Source of the DNA: Erythrophleum ivorense
Lineage: Eukaryota > Streptophyta > Magnoliopsida > Fabales > Fabaceae
Assembly (NCBI GenBank): GCA_026724425.1
Contig: JAIUCV010000090.1
Location: 1-64,000 of the forward strand
Direction of reading: 5' to 3'
Length of the DNA: 64,000 bases
Under the pieces are notes generated by a model, which ran no database searches, was not told the origin of the DNA, and worked only from the letters and a program-made list of their open reading frames with translations. Position 1 is the stretch's first letter; each line of letters begins with the position of its first letter. The position numbers were made by a program, and so were the translations under genes. This document shows positions 22,809-33,942 of this stretch, piece by piece.

Positions 22809-23225
22809 ATGGAAGAAAATGAGCTACTGTTAGAAAAACAGTTAGAGGAAGTCGAGGAACAGAGGAAAAGTGTGTATTCATACATGCAAAGCCTTAGAGA
22901 TGCTCACACTGAAGTGGAAAGCGAGAGAGTAAAGCTCAGAGTTGCGAAGGCTAAGAACTTTGCACTTGAGGGGAAAATGTCAATCCAAAAGAAACTGTTG
23001 GAGGAATTTCAAGATGAGCTAAACAAAAAAACTGACGCGTTTCAGGTATTACAGGATCTGCTTAAAGAGAAAGAGTCAAGTTTGGTGGAGGCGAAGTTAG
23101 AAATTCAACATCTGAAGTCTGAACAGGCTTCTCTAGAACTGAAAAGACTTCATAATATTACGAGAACCAAAAAAACAAGTCTTTCTGAATCAGCAGCTAC
23201 ACATAAACGAGTATATAGAGAATAG
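22809..23225 (+). pseudogene. MRC/PII1-like coiled-coil fragment (internal piece)
   Basis: Open 139-codon stretch rich in Glu/Lys/Leu with heptad pattern: QLEEVEEQRKSVYSYMQSL, then VLQDLLKEKESSLVEAKLE. The last 132 bp of matching sequence (23010-23141) are nearly identical to 27180-27310 in the larger MRC piece. The reading then departs into unrelated sequence and stops. No transit peptide or start region is seen, so this is an internal fragment of the gene that stands head-to-head with PANK2 in Arabidopsis. Confidence 0.65.
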
Positions 23226-24176
23226 AAAAGTGAAAAGTAGGAAGTAACCTCGCAGGGAGAGAGAGACGAGTAGGAAGTAAGATTTAAGCGAATAGCATGA
23301 GAGAAACCCTTCCCGAGAGCATATTAAACGATCGACATCAGAGCTTTAACGCAAAAAAAAAAAAAAACTGTAATCTCAGTTACAGAATCAAATTACTGAG
23401 AAGAGTGGCGTTTGGAGGGGCTTACAAGAGCAAACCCAAATCGAAGGAAGAAGAAGAGAAGAAGAAACTAGGAAGGGAGAGAGAGAGAGATGCAAATGCA
23501 ATGTAAGGAAGGGATTGGTGTGGAGGATGGATCCTTGAAAAATGACTTATTTTGGATAAAATTAAAATATTATTTAAGGACTAAAACTGGGAAAAAGGAA
23601 CTTAGAAAAAATTAGAAATCAGAGGCTCGCGTTGGCTTGTGACTTGTTATCGCTATTAAAGCTCAAAGACGTTTTTACCCTTATTCGTAAGTTTCATGTC
23701 GGCATGTCCACGTGTCCAGTAAGCCGCCACGAGATCTATTTCTGAGTAATGGTTATTGATTACGTGGCAATGGTTTCCTAGTATAGCTAAGTCGCGTGGT
23801 TAAATGGCTAACGAGTTTGATTATAATTTTGTTGTTTTGTAGTTAAATCTTCTATTTTTTTCTTGGTCAAGTTTTTCTGGAATCTGATATAATTCTGTAT
23901 TTTTTCCTATTAAAACATAAAAAAAAAAAAAAAAGTATTTTCAGTGCTGACATAAATAAGGTATTTTCGGTTTGATATCTTACTAGTGTTCTTGGGTCTC
24001 TAGCCCAATAGTATTTGTAAGTATTTACCCATTCAATATTATCGAATCCAAAACATTGTCAAGAACATCGTTTCTTCCAATTTACAAGATTCCTACTTCT
24101 CAAAACTAGCATAGGCCGTTCTTAGGGTCATATTGCAATTTTGCAAATGATCCTTTTTGCAAAACTATGTACAGTA
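23226..24176. other. Spacer of the inverted duplication; no assured gene
   Basis: Holds purine-rich DNA (23260-23500), an A15 run and an A-run near 23920. On the minus strand 23230-23510 looks like a 5' UTR (CT-rich, with a possible GT donor at CGAG/GTTACT), but no downstream coding exon was recognised. Confidence 0.5.
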
Positions 24177-26377
24177 CTACTGAGACAAACCAAACTGAAA
24201 CAAATTCATAATTGGAATTGGAAACTTCAAATGTAGACGTAGCATAACTAAAGGAATGCCGAAATAAACTCTTCCGAGTAGGCTTTAATCAACATCTTAT
24301 CTTCTTACACCAAACTAGAAGCCACAAAAGAAGTTCGAGCTTGGCTAATAACACTAAATACTAAACCTAAACCATAATTAAAGCATGCGATAATACATCC
24401 ACTTACAAATTGATTTTAAAATAATAAAAAAGAATTTTGCGGTAGTTATTACTTATTAGTTAATCAAATATCATAAATTACATTTATAGACACGATAATG
24501 TGACAATTGAAGTGCAGATTTTGTTGCGTTATTTAGGTCCGCTTCAGCCTTGATTATCCCTCTGTCCTTCCGATTCTAGCTTCCGTACTAGCAAAAGCTG
24601 GAACCGGTTAGTTGTCTTAAATTCTCTGTCTAAAGTTTACGACTTTTTAAGTCTTCTCAGTTCGTGTCCTTTTTGCTGACTAAATTCTCGTCACGAACAA
24701 AAAACCAGAAGAACTGTTTTTGAGTTTTTGCTTGTCTGGGAAAATTAGTGTAAGTGTAACTGAAGATATCTTAGAATTTAAACTTTTGCAGGTAGGGCTT
24801 TTGTGGTGCTGGAATTAGACAGTTGTTGGTGATCCGATCTTTCTGGGTGAATTTTTATTTTACAATATATATAAAATATATATATGGCGGGTCCAGGAGA
24901 TGAGCATGATCCAATTCTCGACGATAAAAGAGAAGCTGAATCAGCAAAATCTCAGGTTTGTGTTGGTATTGGTGGTGAGAGATATATGGCTCCTTCAGGG
25001 ACTTCAATCCACAGATCGGGCTCAAGGCCACAGCTTGATCTGAGCAAAGCTGAAATTCAGGGGAATTTTGAGGAAAGAGATCCTACCATTCTCTTACCTA
25101 ATCAATTTGATGATATCTCTCATTTGGCACTTGACATTGGAGGTTTGATTCCGTTTTGCATCTCTCATCACGATAATGATGCTTTCTCCAAATGCCATGA
25201 TCGAAACGTGTAAACCTATTGAGTTTATTTGCAGGATCTTTGATAAAGTTGCTCTACTTCTCACGGCATGAGGACTATGCGAATGATGATGATAACAGGA
25301 AGAGGACGATGAAGGAGAGATTGGGGATAACCAATGGGAACTTGAGAAGCTATCCTGTTCTTGGTGGGAGACTTCATTTCGTCAAGTTTGAGACTCACAA
25401 GATAAACGAGTGCTTGGATTTTATTCATTCCAAGCAACTTCACCGACGAGGTATTTGCCTTTTCTCTTGTCTAGTGTCGACCGATATGACTTCTAGACTG
25501 TCTTAACTAATTTGCCTTGTTTACCAATTCTCATTTGAATCAATGAATAGATCCTTATCCTTGGAGCTCGAAGACACTGCCTTTGGGGACTGATGTTATC
25601 AAGGTAATGATTAGGTGATGATTGCTTTGTTTAAACATATGAGTGAGGACTCTTGCGTACGTGTATGTTACAGGTTACAGGTGGCGGAGCCTATAAATTT
25701 GAAGACTTGTTCAAGGAACGGCTTGGTGTTAGTATTAAAAAAGAAGATGAAATGCATTGCCTTGTTTCTGGAGCTAATTTTTTGCTCAAGGTAAGACCTT
25801 TCCTTATGCAACATTCCATTTAGTATTGTGTCTGATGAGACTATTGAAGTATGTCTACTTTTTTCTTCTCAATCTGCATGTGTATGTTTGGAAATTTATT
25901 GTTATTTTCATGCACTTTTTTGCAGGTTATTCGACATGAAGCCTTCACGCACATGGAGGTAGAGAAAGAATTTGTACAGATAGATTCCAATGACTTGTAT
26001 CCCTATCTTCTTGTGAACGTTGGATCTGGTGTTAGCATAATCAAGGTATCTTCTTTTTACGTTTTGCTACTTCTTCCACAAACTGTTGTGTGTTGTAGCA
26101 CCTTTGAGAAAATTTCATGGCCCTTTAGATTTGAGGCATTGTGTTTGCAAAGTATAGGTTGATGGGGAAGGAAAGTTTGAGCGTGTGAGTGGGACTAATG
26201 TTGGTGGTGGTACCTATTGAGGCTTAGGAAGACTTCTAAACAAGTGCAAGAGGTTACACTGAATCTGAGTTTTTGGCACTACTTCTTTATATTCTTGTTT
26301 GATATACTTTATGATGTTTTTTCTTGTTGTTGTAGTTTTGATGAATTGCTAGAACTCAGCCAAAAGGGAGATAATAT
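24177..26377. repeat. Right arm of the inverted duplication
   Basis: Mirror image of 20598-22795. The match ends in exon 7 after GGGAGATAATA, where unrelated DNA starts. Confidence 0.95.
24884..26377 (+). pseudogene. Truncated PANK2 duplicate
   Basis: Carries the first six coding exons and part of the seventh of PANK2 in the opposite direction: ATG at 24884, exon 1 to 25142, and further exons with conserved splice sites. A TGG-to-TGA change at 26218-26220 stops the frame in the conserved GGGTYWGLG block, and the gene ends in exon 7. At best it would encode the N-terminal third of the kinase without the full ATP/substrate fold or the phosphatase domain. The promoter region is duplicated too, so it could be transcribed towards MRC. 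Confidence 0.9.
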
Positions 26378-26810
26378 CTGAATATATATCGATGTCAGGA
26401 GAGAAATAGGTATATGGTTCATCCAATATCATAGATACCATCAAAAAAATATATCTCTCTCCCCATGAAAGCATATTATTACATAAGTTGCAAATTAAAG
26501 CTAACCTATTGTATGATTTGAGATTGGTTAGATCTATTATTATTATCAAAACTCTTTATCATCATCAGCTTAGAGACAAATCGAGAAAAGTAAGGGATTT
26601 GAAGGGTTTCAGCAATAAGAAATAAAGACAAAGCACAGATTTACAGATGAAATTGAAAAACTCTCAAATCGAGCCAGAGAAGGTCCAATCGTTCATCGAA
26701 AATAAAGGAATCAATTGCAAAGACTAATAAATAAATAAAACAGATGTTTCCGAACCTGGAGATTGAGTTGAAGGAGAGAGATTAGAGCTTGAGAGCAAAA
26801 GTGATGAAGT

Positions 26811-27069
26811 TTCTTAAGAGTGCTTGAAACACGAACTCGGATCTGAAGCGATGTAAGAGAAACGAAAGCGAGAGAGCAATAAAATTTGAGGTAGAGAGAG
26901 ACTGAATAATACGTGTAAACCAATTTTATAGTCCAGGGACTAGGGACTATAAAATTGGTTTACACGTATTATTCAGTCTCTCTCTCTACCTCAAATTTTA
27001 TTGCCCTCTCGCTTTCGTTTCTCTTACATCGCTTCAGATCCGAGTTCGTGTTTCAAGCACTCTTAAGAA
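26811..27069. repeat. Near-perfect palindrome, arms of 124 and 126 bp, loop 9 bp
   Basis: Arms 26811-26934 and 26944-27069 are reverse complements apart from a 2-base indel in a GA run and single mismatches. Each arm reads outward as a core promoter and 5' UTR: TATAAAAT near the centre, then CT-rich leader. The left arm continues leftward into what looks like the rest of the leader exon with a GT donor. The right arm is cut at AAGAA and joined to MRC coding DNA. Confidence 0.9.
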
Positions 27070-28222
27070 TTACGAGAGGAGTTGAAGAAAGATAAATCTT
27101 TGTTGGAGGAATTACGAGAGGAGTTTGAAGAAAGATAAATCTTTGTTGGAGCAAGTTTTGCATGATATATCAGCTATTCAAGATGAGCTAAACAAAAAAA
27201 CTGACGCGTTTCAGGTATTACAGGATCTGCTTAAAGAGAAAGAGTCAAGTTTGGTGGAGGCAAAGTTAGAAATTCAGCATCTGAAGTCTGAACAGGCTTC
27301 TCTAGAACTGTTACTGCAAGAAAAGGATGAAGAACTCACAGAAGCTCGAAATAAATTGGAAGAAGTGCAGCGGGAGGTAACAGAGCTAAAGATGCTTATG
27401 GCCAGTAGAGAAGATGAGCTTATGCAGGCAACTGAAATGCTGAAGGAGAAAGATGTACACCTTAACAGAATAGAAGGTGAGTTGGGCAGCTCCAAGCTGA
27501 AAGCTTCTGAAGCTGAAATGGTTGTGAAAAGAATTGCAGAGTTGACGAGCAGATTGGTTATGTCAACCACCAACGGTGAAGATCAGAACGCAATGAGGAT
27601 TAACAGTGTGTTAAGCTTTGACTCAATGGAGCAACCACTAGAGAAACCTCATGATGATATGGAGAACAAACGGCTAGCGATGGAGTTAAACTTTACCAGA
27701 GAGAATCTGCGGATGAAAGAAATGGAAGTTTTAGCTGTGCAGAGGGCTTTGACGTTTAAAGACGAAGAGATCAACGTAGCCATGGAAAGATTAGAAGCCA
27801 AGGAGCAGGAACTCAAGAAACTGAAAGAAGATACGATCAATGACAGTGAAGATTTGAAAATGCTATATGCCTTGGCACAGGAGAGAATCGGGGAGAAAAC
27901 AATGGGTGAACTAGCCATAGAGAAGCTTCAGCTTGAAGCAGCTCAACTTGAAGTTGAAGCTGCAACGAGCGCATTACAGAAGCTTGCGGAAATGAGCACG
28001 GAACTTCTAACTCAGGCTGACATGAGCATCGACGCTGAACCTACTTCCATTGCAATGCCAGAGAACGGGTTTCATCAGGAAAACTATTCAGCAGCCGAAA
28101 GTAATGATTGTATTGCTGAGGTGAAAACAGAAGTTGTGAGGCTCTGGTCCCTCACAGAGAAACTCCTGGATAATGCAGAAATCGTCGCTGGTACATCCAC
28201 AGGCATGAAAAGTGTGACTTGA
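27070..28222 (+). pseudogene. MRC/PII1-like coiled-coil protein, C-terminal half
   Basis: From 27125 a 365-codon frame stays open to 28222. It is almost wholly coiled coil (LLQEKDEELTEARNKLEE, MEVLAVQRALTFKDEEINV) and ends with the MRC-like tail EVKTEVVRLWSLTEKLLDNA. I recognise it as the C-terminal half of the Arabidopsis myosin-resembling chloroplast protein (MRC/PII1), which helps initiate starch granules. The N-terminal half and chloroplast transit peptide are missing. A 43-bp tandem duplication at 27069-27155 shifts the frame just before the open stretch. It could still be expressed from the palindrome promoter, starting at Met 27125, but would lack chloroplast targeting. Confidence 0.65.
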
Positions 28223-29153
28223 TGATGTAAACATACTTTTACATGAACCCTAAGACCTTTAAACATCTAGAACAATCACATAATAGAATCATGAGGAGTT
28301 TATAGATCACTTCCTCCAGCCATTGTAGAGAAGAGATAAAAGGTATTGAATCTGAGATAGGTGATTAGGTTTCTCTCCCTTTGCCTATAAACTTTATGTG
28401 TTGTGACTTTTAGTATGCCTTTACAATGGACTAAATGCATAAACTTATAGGTGGAAAGAGGACATAATTCCTCTTTAGCGTTTCCTTAGAGTTAATCTCA
28501 ACCGTCCATCAAAGTAGAGATTATTAGGAAATACTCTTTTATATTTAAATTAATTAAATACCAAATATGTCATGAAATAACAATAGTCTAATAGAAAAAC
28601 GGATTAATATAAGACCATATAATAAGGAAGATAATTTATCTTACAGATGAATCCTGATCTGTATGATTTTTTTTGTGGATATGTAGAATTACTGGAGGTT
28701 AAATATGTTGTCACTTATCACTGAGCGTTCTCATAACTAAGATTGTTCAGCATACAAGGCTTGAAAAAGATCGTCTGATTAGTTCTTGAAAAGGTTGCAC
28801 ATGTGACGAGAGATTTGTACCCTCTTATGTTCTCATGAAAATAAACATTTGTGATCTCCAATGAAATTAAGAGTTATGCTAATTATAGCATTATAGGACG
28901 TCGTTATCTAAGCGAGATTTTTAATCTAGGCCTGACCATCAATTTGCAAGGAACACTTGATCGGACAAGTTTTTGGTTATAACTTGATGATATACTAAGC
29001 TTAATCCCATCAAATACAATACGAGGAAGTATATTTTTAAAGTTGAAAGAGGAAAAAATGTTAATATGTACATGTACTACTAATATGAAATCATGTATCC
29101 AAACATAGACCAGACCGGACCAGGTTTGACACAAACCTGCCGAGTACTGACAG
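28223..29153. other. Intergenic DNA between MRC piece and KOC1
   Basis: AT-rich 3' flanks of two converging genes. No reading frame, RNA gene or repeat end was recognised. Confidence 0.6.
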
Positions 29154-31283
29154 TTAGCCTTTAACGCTGAACATAAGCCATTTAGATTTGCCAGAGTCCT
29201 GACCATCCAGAATATGACAATCTCCTTGTCCACTCGAGCCTCCTTCGCATTGTTTCCCATCCTTTGATCTTCCTATTTTCTTCCCAACGAAGAACCCTAA
29301 CTTCATTGCTGTCAATAGACCCATAGCAATCAGCAGAGGTCTCACAGCCCAGTGAAAATCCTCCAGATGCTGATATTTTTTCACAACTCCTTGACATGTC
29401 TCGAAATTCACAGTCTCTACTTCAGCTGGATCCGCAAGACAACTTCCATTATCCTCTCCAGAAGGTAACACTCCAGGAAAATCCACCTCGAGGCAACCGT
29501 TTGGTAAAACCCGAGAGATCCTGCCAGTTGCCCAAATCCCTCTTCCTTTACGCATCCATTTGAATCTCGGGATGACAACATGTGCTTTGAGCTTCACGAA
29601 TTGACCCACACTGTATGCTTTAGCCATCTGAAGCTGAGATGAAGTCCCTTTCCAGAGAGTTGGCAACCCAATAAACCCAACAGCTACATTTCCCTCACGG
29701 CTGATTGAATGGATAATACCAACCGGAGAATGCCTCTTGTCTTCTTTGTCCTTCAGGCGTACCCAATCTCCAGAAGCTAAGCCGTTTGTTACCCGTTCAA
29801 GAACAGATACGTGAACCCTTAACGGATCGTGAACACCATGGACTTTAACCAGAGCAAATCCATCCGGGTCGGTGTCGCGTTCTAAACCAACCACCGTTCC
29901 TTCTGGCACATCCATGTTCTCATGCTTACACGAATTGGCAGGTTTTCTTGAACGCACTGTGTGGCCCACTTGCAAATGATACTTTGAAAGAAACCATTCT
30001 GTATAACCGAGAGTAGCCGAGCTCTTCCTGATTTCTCTACTATCAATGCCTCTCCAGACCTCTTCCTCCTCTGCGTTCTGCAAGCTGCCAAATCGAGGGT
30101 GGCCAAAAGTGCCAATTAATATGTACATCAAGAATGTCAATCCTGTTCAAACTGAATGTAGAACGGTGACAGGGTATGCTTTACCTCTTCAAGACGTGTA
30201 AAATGTCAGTCATTGAAGGTCGGCTTCGAAGATCATACATAAAGCAACCCCGAAGTAGGTTCTCGAGAGGAGGCGGTATGCCATTAGGGATATTAAGCTT
30301 CTCTTGCTTTCTCACCAGTAAGTCGTATATTTCATCAACGGATCTCTCAGACCAAGGTTGTACACCAGTCAGCATTTCAACAATGCTGCATCCAAATCCC
30401 TAAGAATCAGTCTCAAAGGACATGGGACCTCTTACCTCCGGTTGCCACTGTTCTGGAGCCATATAGTTTGGAGTTCCAAGTCTCATTGTCAAATCAGAAC
30501 TTGGCAAAGGGATACTAAGAAGGAGATAAGGGATTCCAACATCCCCGAGGATGGCCTTGTCATTATCACTGAGAAGAATGTTAGAGGGCTTAAGATTGAG
30601 AATCAGAAACCCTTTTGAGTGCAACTCCAAGATCCCAGTAACCAGATCAACCCCATATCTGTAAAGTGTGGTGCAACATAGATGAGAAGACATCAATATT
30701 CTATATAAGAATGAAGAAGACACTACTACTATGAGCTGCTAACTTGTGTAATGCAAAATTACCTCAATACATCAGGCAGTGAAAGCTTTCCTCCTTTAAG
30801 CCGAGCCATCTTGTCATCAACACAGCCCTCATAGAATTTCATGATGATGCATATTTATAGTACAGAACACAAGTGAGCTTCTCAAGACAAAAACGGGACA
30901 CAAGACAAAAAAAAAACATGTAGTTTTTTACTTACCCTTCCACTGATACTAGAGACTCCACGGAGAAGACAGACATTCTCTATCCCTTGACACTTGGAAA
31001 ACAATTCTTCAAACTTATCTACCACAACCCTCCTTTGATCCTCCTTGATAGGATGAAGCATTTTGATCGCCACTTCATGATGCTCATCGTAGTCTTCGGT
31101 TGACTGATGATGAGTAGCTAACCAAACATCACCAAAGGGACCTCTTCCAATTCGATGACGAAGCTTCAAAGTTGCAGAATTTATCCAAGGGCTTGTCCCG
31201 GCTGCTAAAACACTCTCAGCTCCACCTTCAATGATTTCATACTCAGAATCATCCGGCTTATCAGCAACAGTCTTTGAAGCCAT
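29154..31283 (-). pseudogene. KOC1-like outer-envelope protein kinase, broken
   Basis: Exons on the minus strand: 31283-30936, about 30854-30763, 30658-30185 and 30084-29154. The kinase domain is readable (HRIGRGPFGDVWLA glycine loop, VAIKML lysine, GFLILNLKPSNILLSD loop, MAPEQWQP), followed by SH3-like repeats (SGDWVRLK, YSVGQFVKLKAHVVIPRFKW) and a C-terminal membrane helix (PLLIAMGLLTAMKLGFFVG). This matches Arabidopsis KOC1, a kinase of the chloroplast outer membrane that aids preprotein import. Two lesions are seen: codon TGG is TAG at 30402-30400 in the kinase domain, and the acceptor before exon 2 reads AA instead of AG. Outside these the sequence is well kept, so the loss is recent or an assembly or allele matter. 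Confidence 0.85.
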
Positions 31284-32857
31284 TTATCTGTTTGTGGACC
31301 AGCAAACACAGTTTCACCAGTTAGAATACAAGATAAACGCAACACACAAATCAAAATACTTAAGCGAGAACTCAATCACAATAAGTCGAAAGTTGATCCA
31401 CAAGCGAACAGGAAACAACCTTTGCTCTCACTTGTTAGCTATTCTTACAAGCATATATGAAAATAGATTCCTCAGAGGAGCTTGTTCAGAAACAAAATAT
31501 CATTGTAAATAGCAATATATGCAAATTGAAGAGAAAAGTCAGAAATCAGAGACGTGTTTGTGTTCTCCATTTTGAAACTAAGTTAGCGATACGAACAACA
31601 AGCAACAGTAACCTATCACAGTGAAACTCAATTACCGCAAGAAAGAAATTAGAATCATGAGTCAATCAAAGAAATGACCAGCACTAAAGAGAAGTCAGAT
31701 CTCGCAGATCAAAATTTGTAAACGAAGAAATCAAACTGAAAGTTAACTCGAGTTCCTATGAAAATCTCAACTTCTGAAACCAGCAAAAAAAAACAAAAAT
31801 CACAGATTGACATCTAAAGGAAAAAAAAAAAAAAAAAAAAAGCGCAAAAGTAGAGGCAAAGAGAATAACCGGAAATGAAGAAGATTCGGAGAGACAATGG
31901 AGTAAAGAGAAATTTCGACGGATTAAGAGGCCTTTGGAACCCTAACACCAGTAATGACGGCGAGGACGAGGGAATATGATAGAACAAAACTCCAAGTCCC
32001 TAATGAAAGAAAAAGGAAGAAAGCAAACAAAAGTGAGAAATGATGATCGGAAACTAAAACAAGTAACTTCGGCAGCTGATAAAGACAGGGAACCTGTGAG
32101 AGAGAGAAGTGACGACGGAAGAAGGAAGATGGTGAAGGCGTGGAGGCCCCGTAATTTGTTCTGATGAATCACTACCACCGTTGCGTTACTTGATACCACA
32201 ACCACAGGCCCATTTTTATTTTGGGTAAGAAGTAAAAAGAAAACTTACTATTTTAATTTTGTCATATTGAGGCAAACTATATTAATTCTCAATAAAGAAA
32301 AAAGATTGTATTAATGCAAAGGATTATGGATAGATGTTTGGAGGACAAAAAAGTATTACATACTGTAAAAACTCTATAAATTAATACTCGATAAATTAAG
32401 ATAAATTAATAAAATGTTACGGTTCTGAGTTGGCCGTTTATGACACAATTTAATAAAATAATAAGATAATAATATTTTTAAAATTCTTATGTAAAATATG
32501 ATCCCAATAATATTATAAATTAATAATCATCATATAAAAACTTATAAATATATATATATATATACTAAAACATACTAAAATATAAATTAACGTTGTTTGT
32601 TCTTTCTTAAAGTTGAAATCTTTGAAGTTCCTCTCTAGTTTTTCTTATTGCATCAAAAAGTTTTTTTTTTATATGTAAGAAATTTGAGGATTTTGATGGA
32701 AATGAGAGCAATGATTTTGCATATCAACGAATGTATGATAAGTCAAGGTTGTGAGTTTCATAAATCTCATACACCCAAATACAATATGGAAACTAAAAGA
32801 AAAAAAGATTTTCAAACTATATGACAAATACGAAAAAAATAAATAATAAAATAAAGA
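31284..32857. other. KOC1 5' region and spacer
   Basis: Contains the KOC1 leader with an A20 run near 31820-31840, then divergent upstream DNA. A 32350-32620 stretch of ATAAATTAAT-type repeats with a TA microsatellite resembles a decayed MITE but has no clear ends. No gene is seen. Confidence 0.5.
32207..32212 (-). promoter_or_regulatory. Site II-type TGGGCC element upstream of KOC1
   Basis: TGGGCC on the KOC1 strand about 0.9 kb above the start codon, next to a CCACAA-rich stretch. Such elements are common in promoters of housekeeping and organelle-related plant genes. A single hexamer is weak evidence. Confidence 0.35.
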
Positions 32858-33942
32858 GTTAATGACTAGAATAACCCTTTATTATGCCTTAATGACTAGA
32901 ATAACTCTTTGATTTTTGCAACCTGAAAAAAGTGGTGAAAAGTCCATATATTCTTCAAGGTTCTTTTAATTTACGAGTCTGCCATTTTCGAAAAAGAAAA
33001 AAGAAAATAACAAATCATTTATATTACACTTTATTTACAGATATGCCATTTCGATTTCAATTTGTTTTGAAAAAAAAAAAATCATCTCACTTTTCTTTTC
33101 TTCCCCGACAGATTTCTTCCCCGATGGAGAAACCCTAAAATCATCGACGGCAACTCTTCGTCTTCCTTTCTCGGCGACGAGAACTCCTCCTTCTTCCTCT
33201 TTCGGCGACGAGAACTGCTCCTTTTTCCTTTGTCGGCGACGAGTACTCTTCCTTCTTCCCCGACGAAATCTCCATTTCTTCCTTGTTCCGCGAGAAGATT
33301 TCGTCGATTCAGTCCGGCGGTGCTTCCACAACGGCGGCTCCGTTCACCTTCTACTCCTGTTCCGGCGAAGATTCCGTTCAGAGCGGCGGAAAATTGTGGG
33401 TTGTGTTCAGGCGATTGATTCCAAAGATTGTTAATGTAAGAATAACATTAAACCATAGATTTTCCCTGATTTCTGAGATTGTAGGTTAAGAAAGTAGTTG
33501 TTTATCTTCGATTGAGAATCCGGGTTTCATATTTCTTATGAAATTTGCAAACCCTAATTTTTTCAAATGGAAACCCTTGAATTCATGACCATCGATGCCA
33601 TTTCCGGCGAACGAAGGAGCCATTGTCGATGAAAAGCCTTGATTTCGTAATCGTAGATGAAGATTTTTTTAGAATTTTTATTTTCTCGTTGGTAGATTTA
33701 TTTATGAAATGGTAGTAGATTTGTTTGTTATCGATTTGGTGATGGTAGACTTGAGGATGGTAGATTTATTTGTGGTATTTACATTTTTGTGTACTGGTTG
33801 ATTTGTTGGGTTTTTCATTTGGCGATGGTAGACTTATCGACGGTAGATTTGTTTGTGATGGAAATAATATTGTTTAGTGATAGACTTTTGCAATTTTTTA
33901 GTTGGTGGTGGTGGACTTATTCAATTTTTAATTTGTGCAGAT

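Noticed and set aside
26811..27069. MicroRNA precursor
   Set aside because: Arms are nearly perfect and 125 bp long with promoter-like content; better explained as a recent inverted duplication.
31942..32205. 87-codon minus-strand frame above KOC1
   Set aside because: Lies in leader/promoter DNA, hydrophobic by composition, with no family match.
32350..32620. Defined MITE
   Set aside because: AT-rich repeats resemble a decayed element, but no terminal inverted repeats or target duplication could be fixed.
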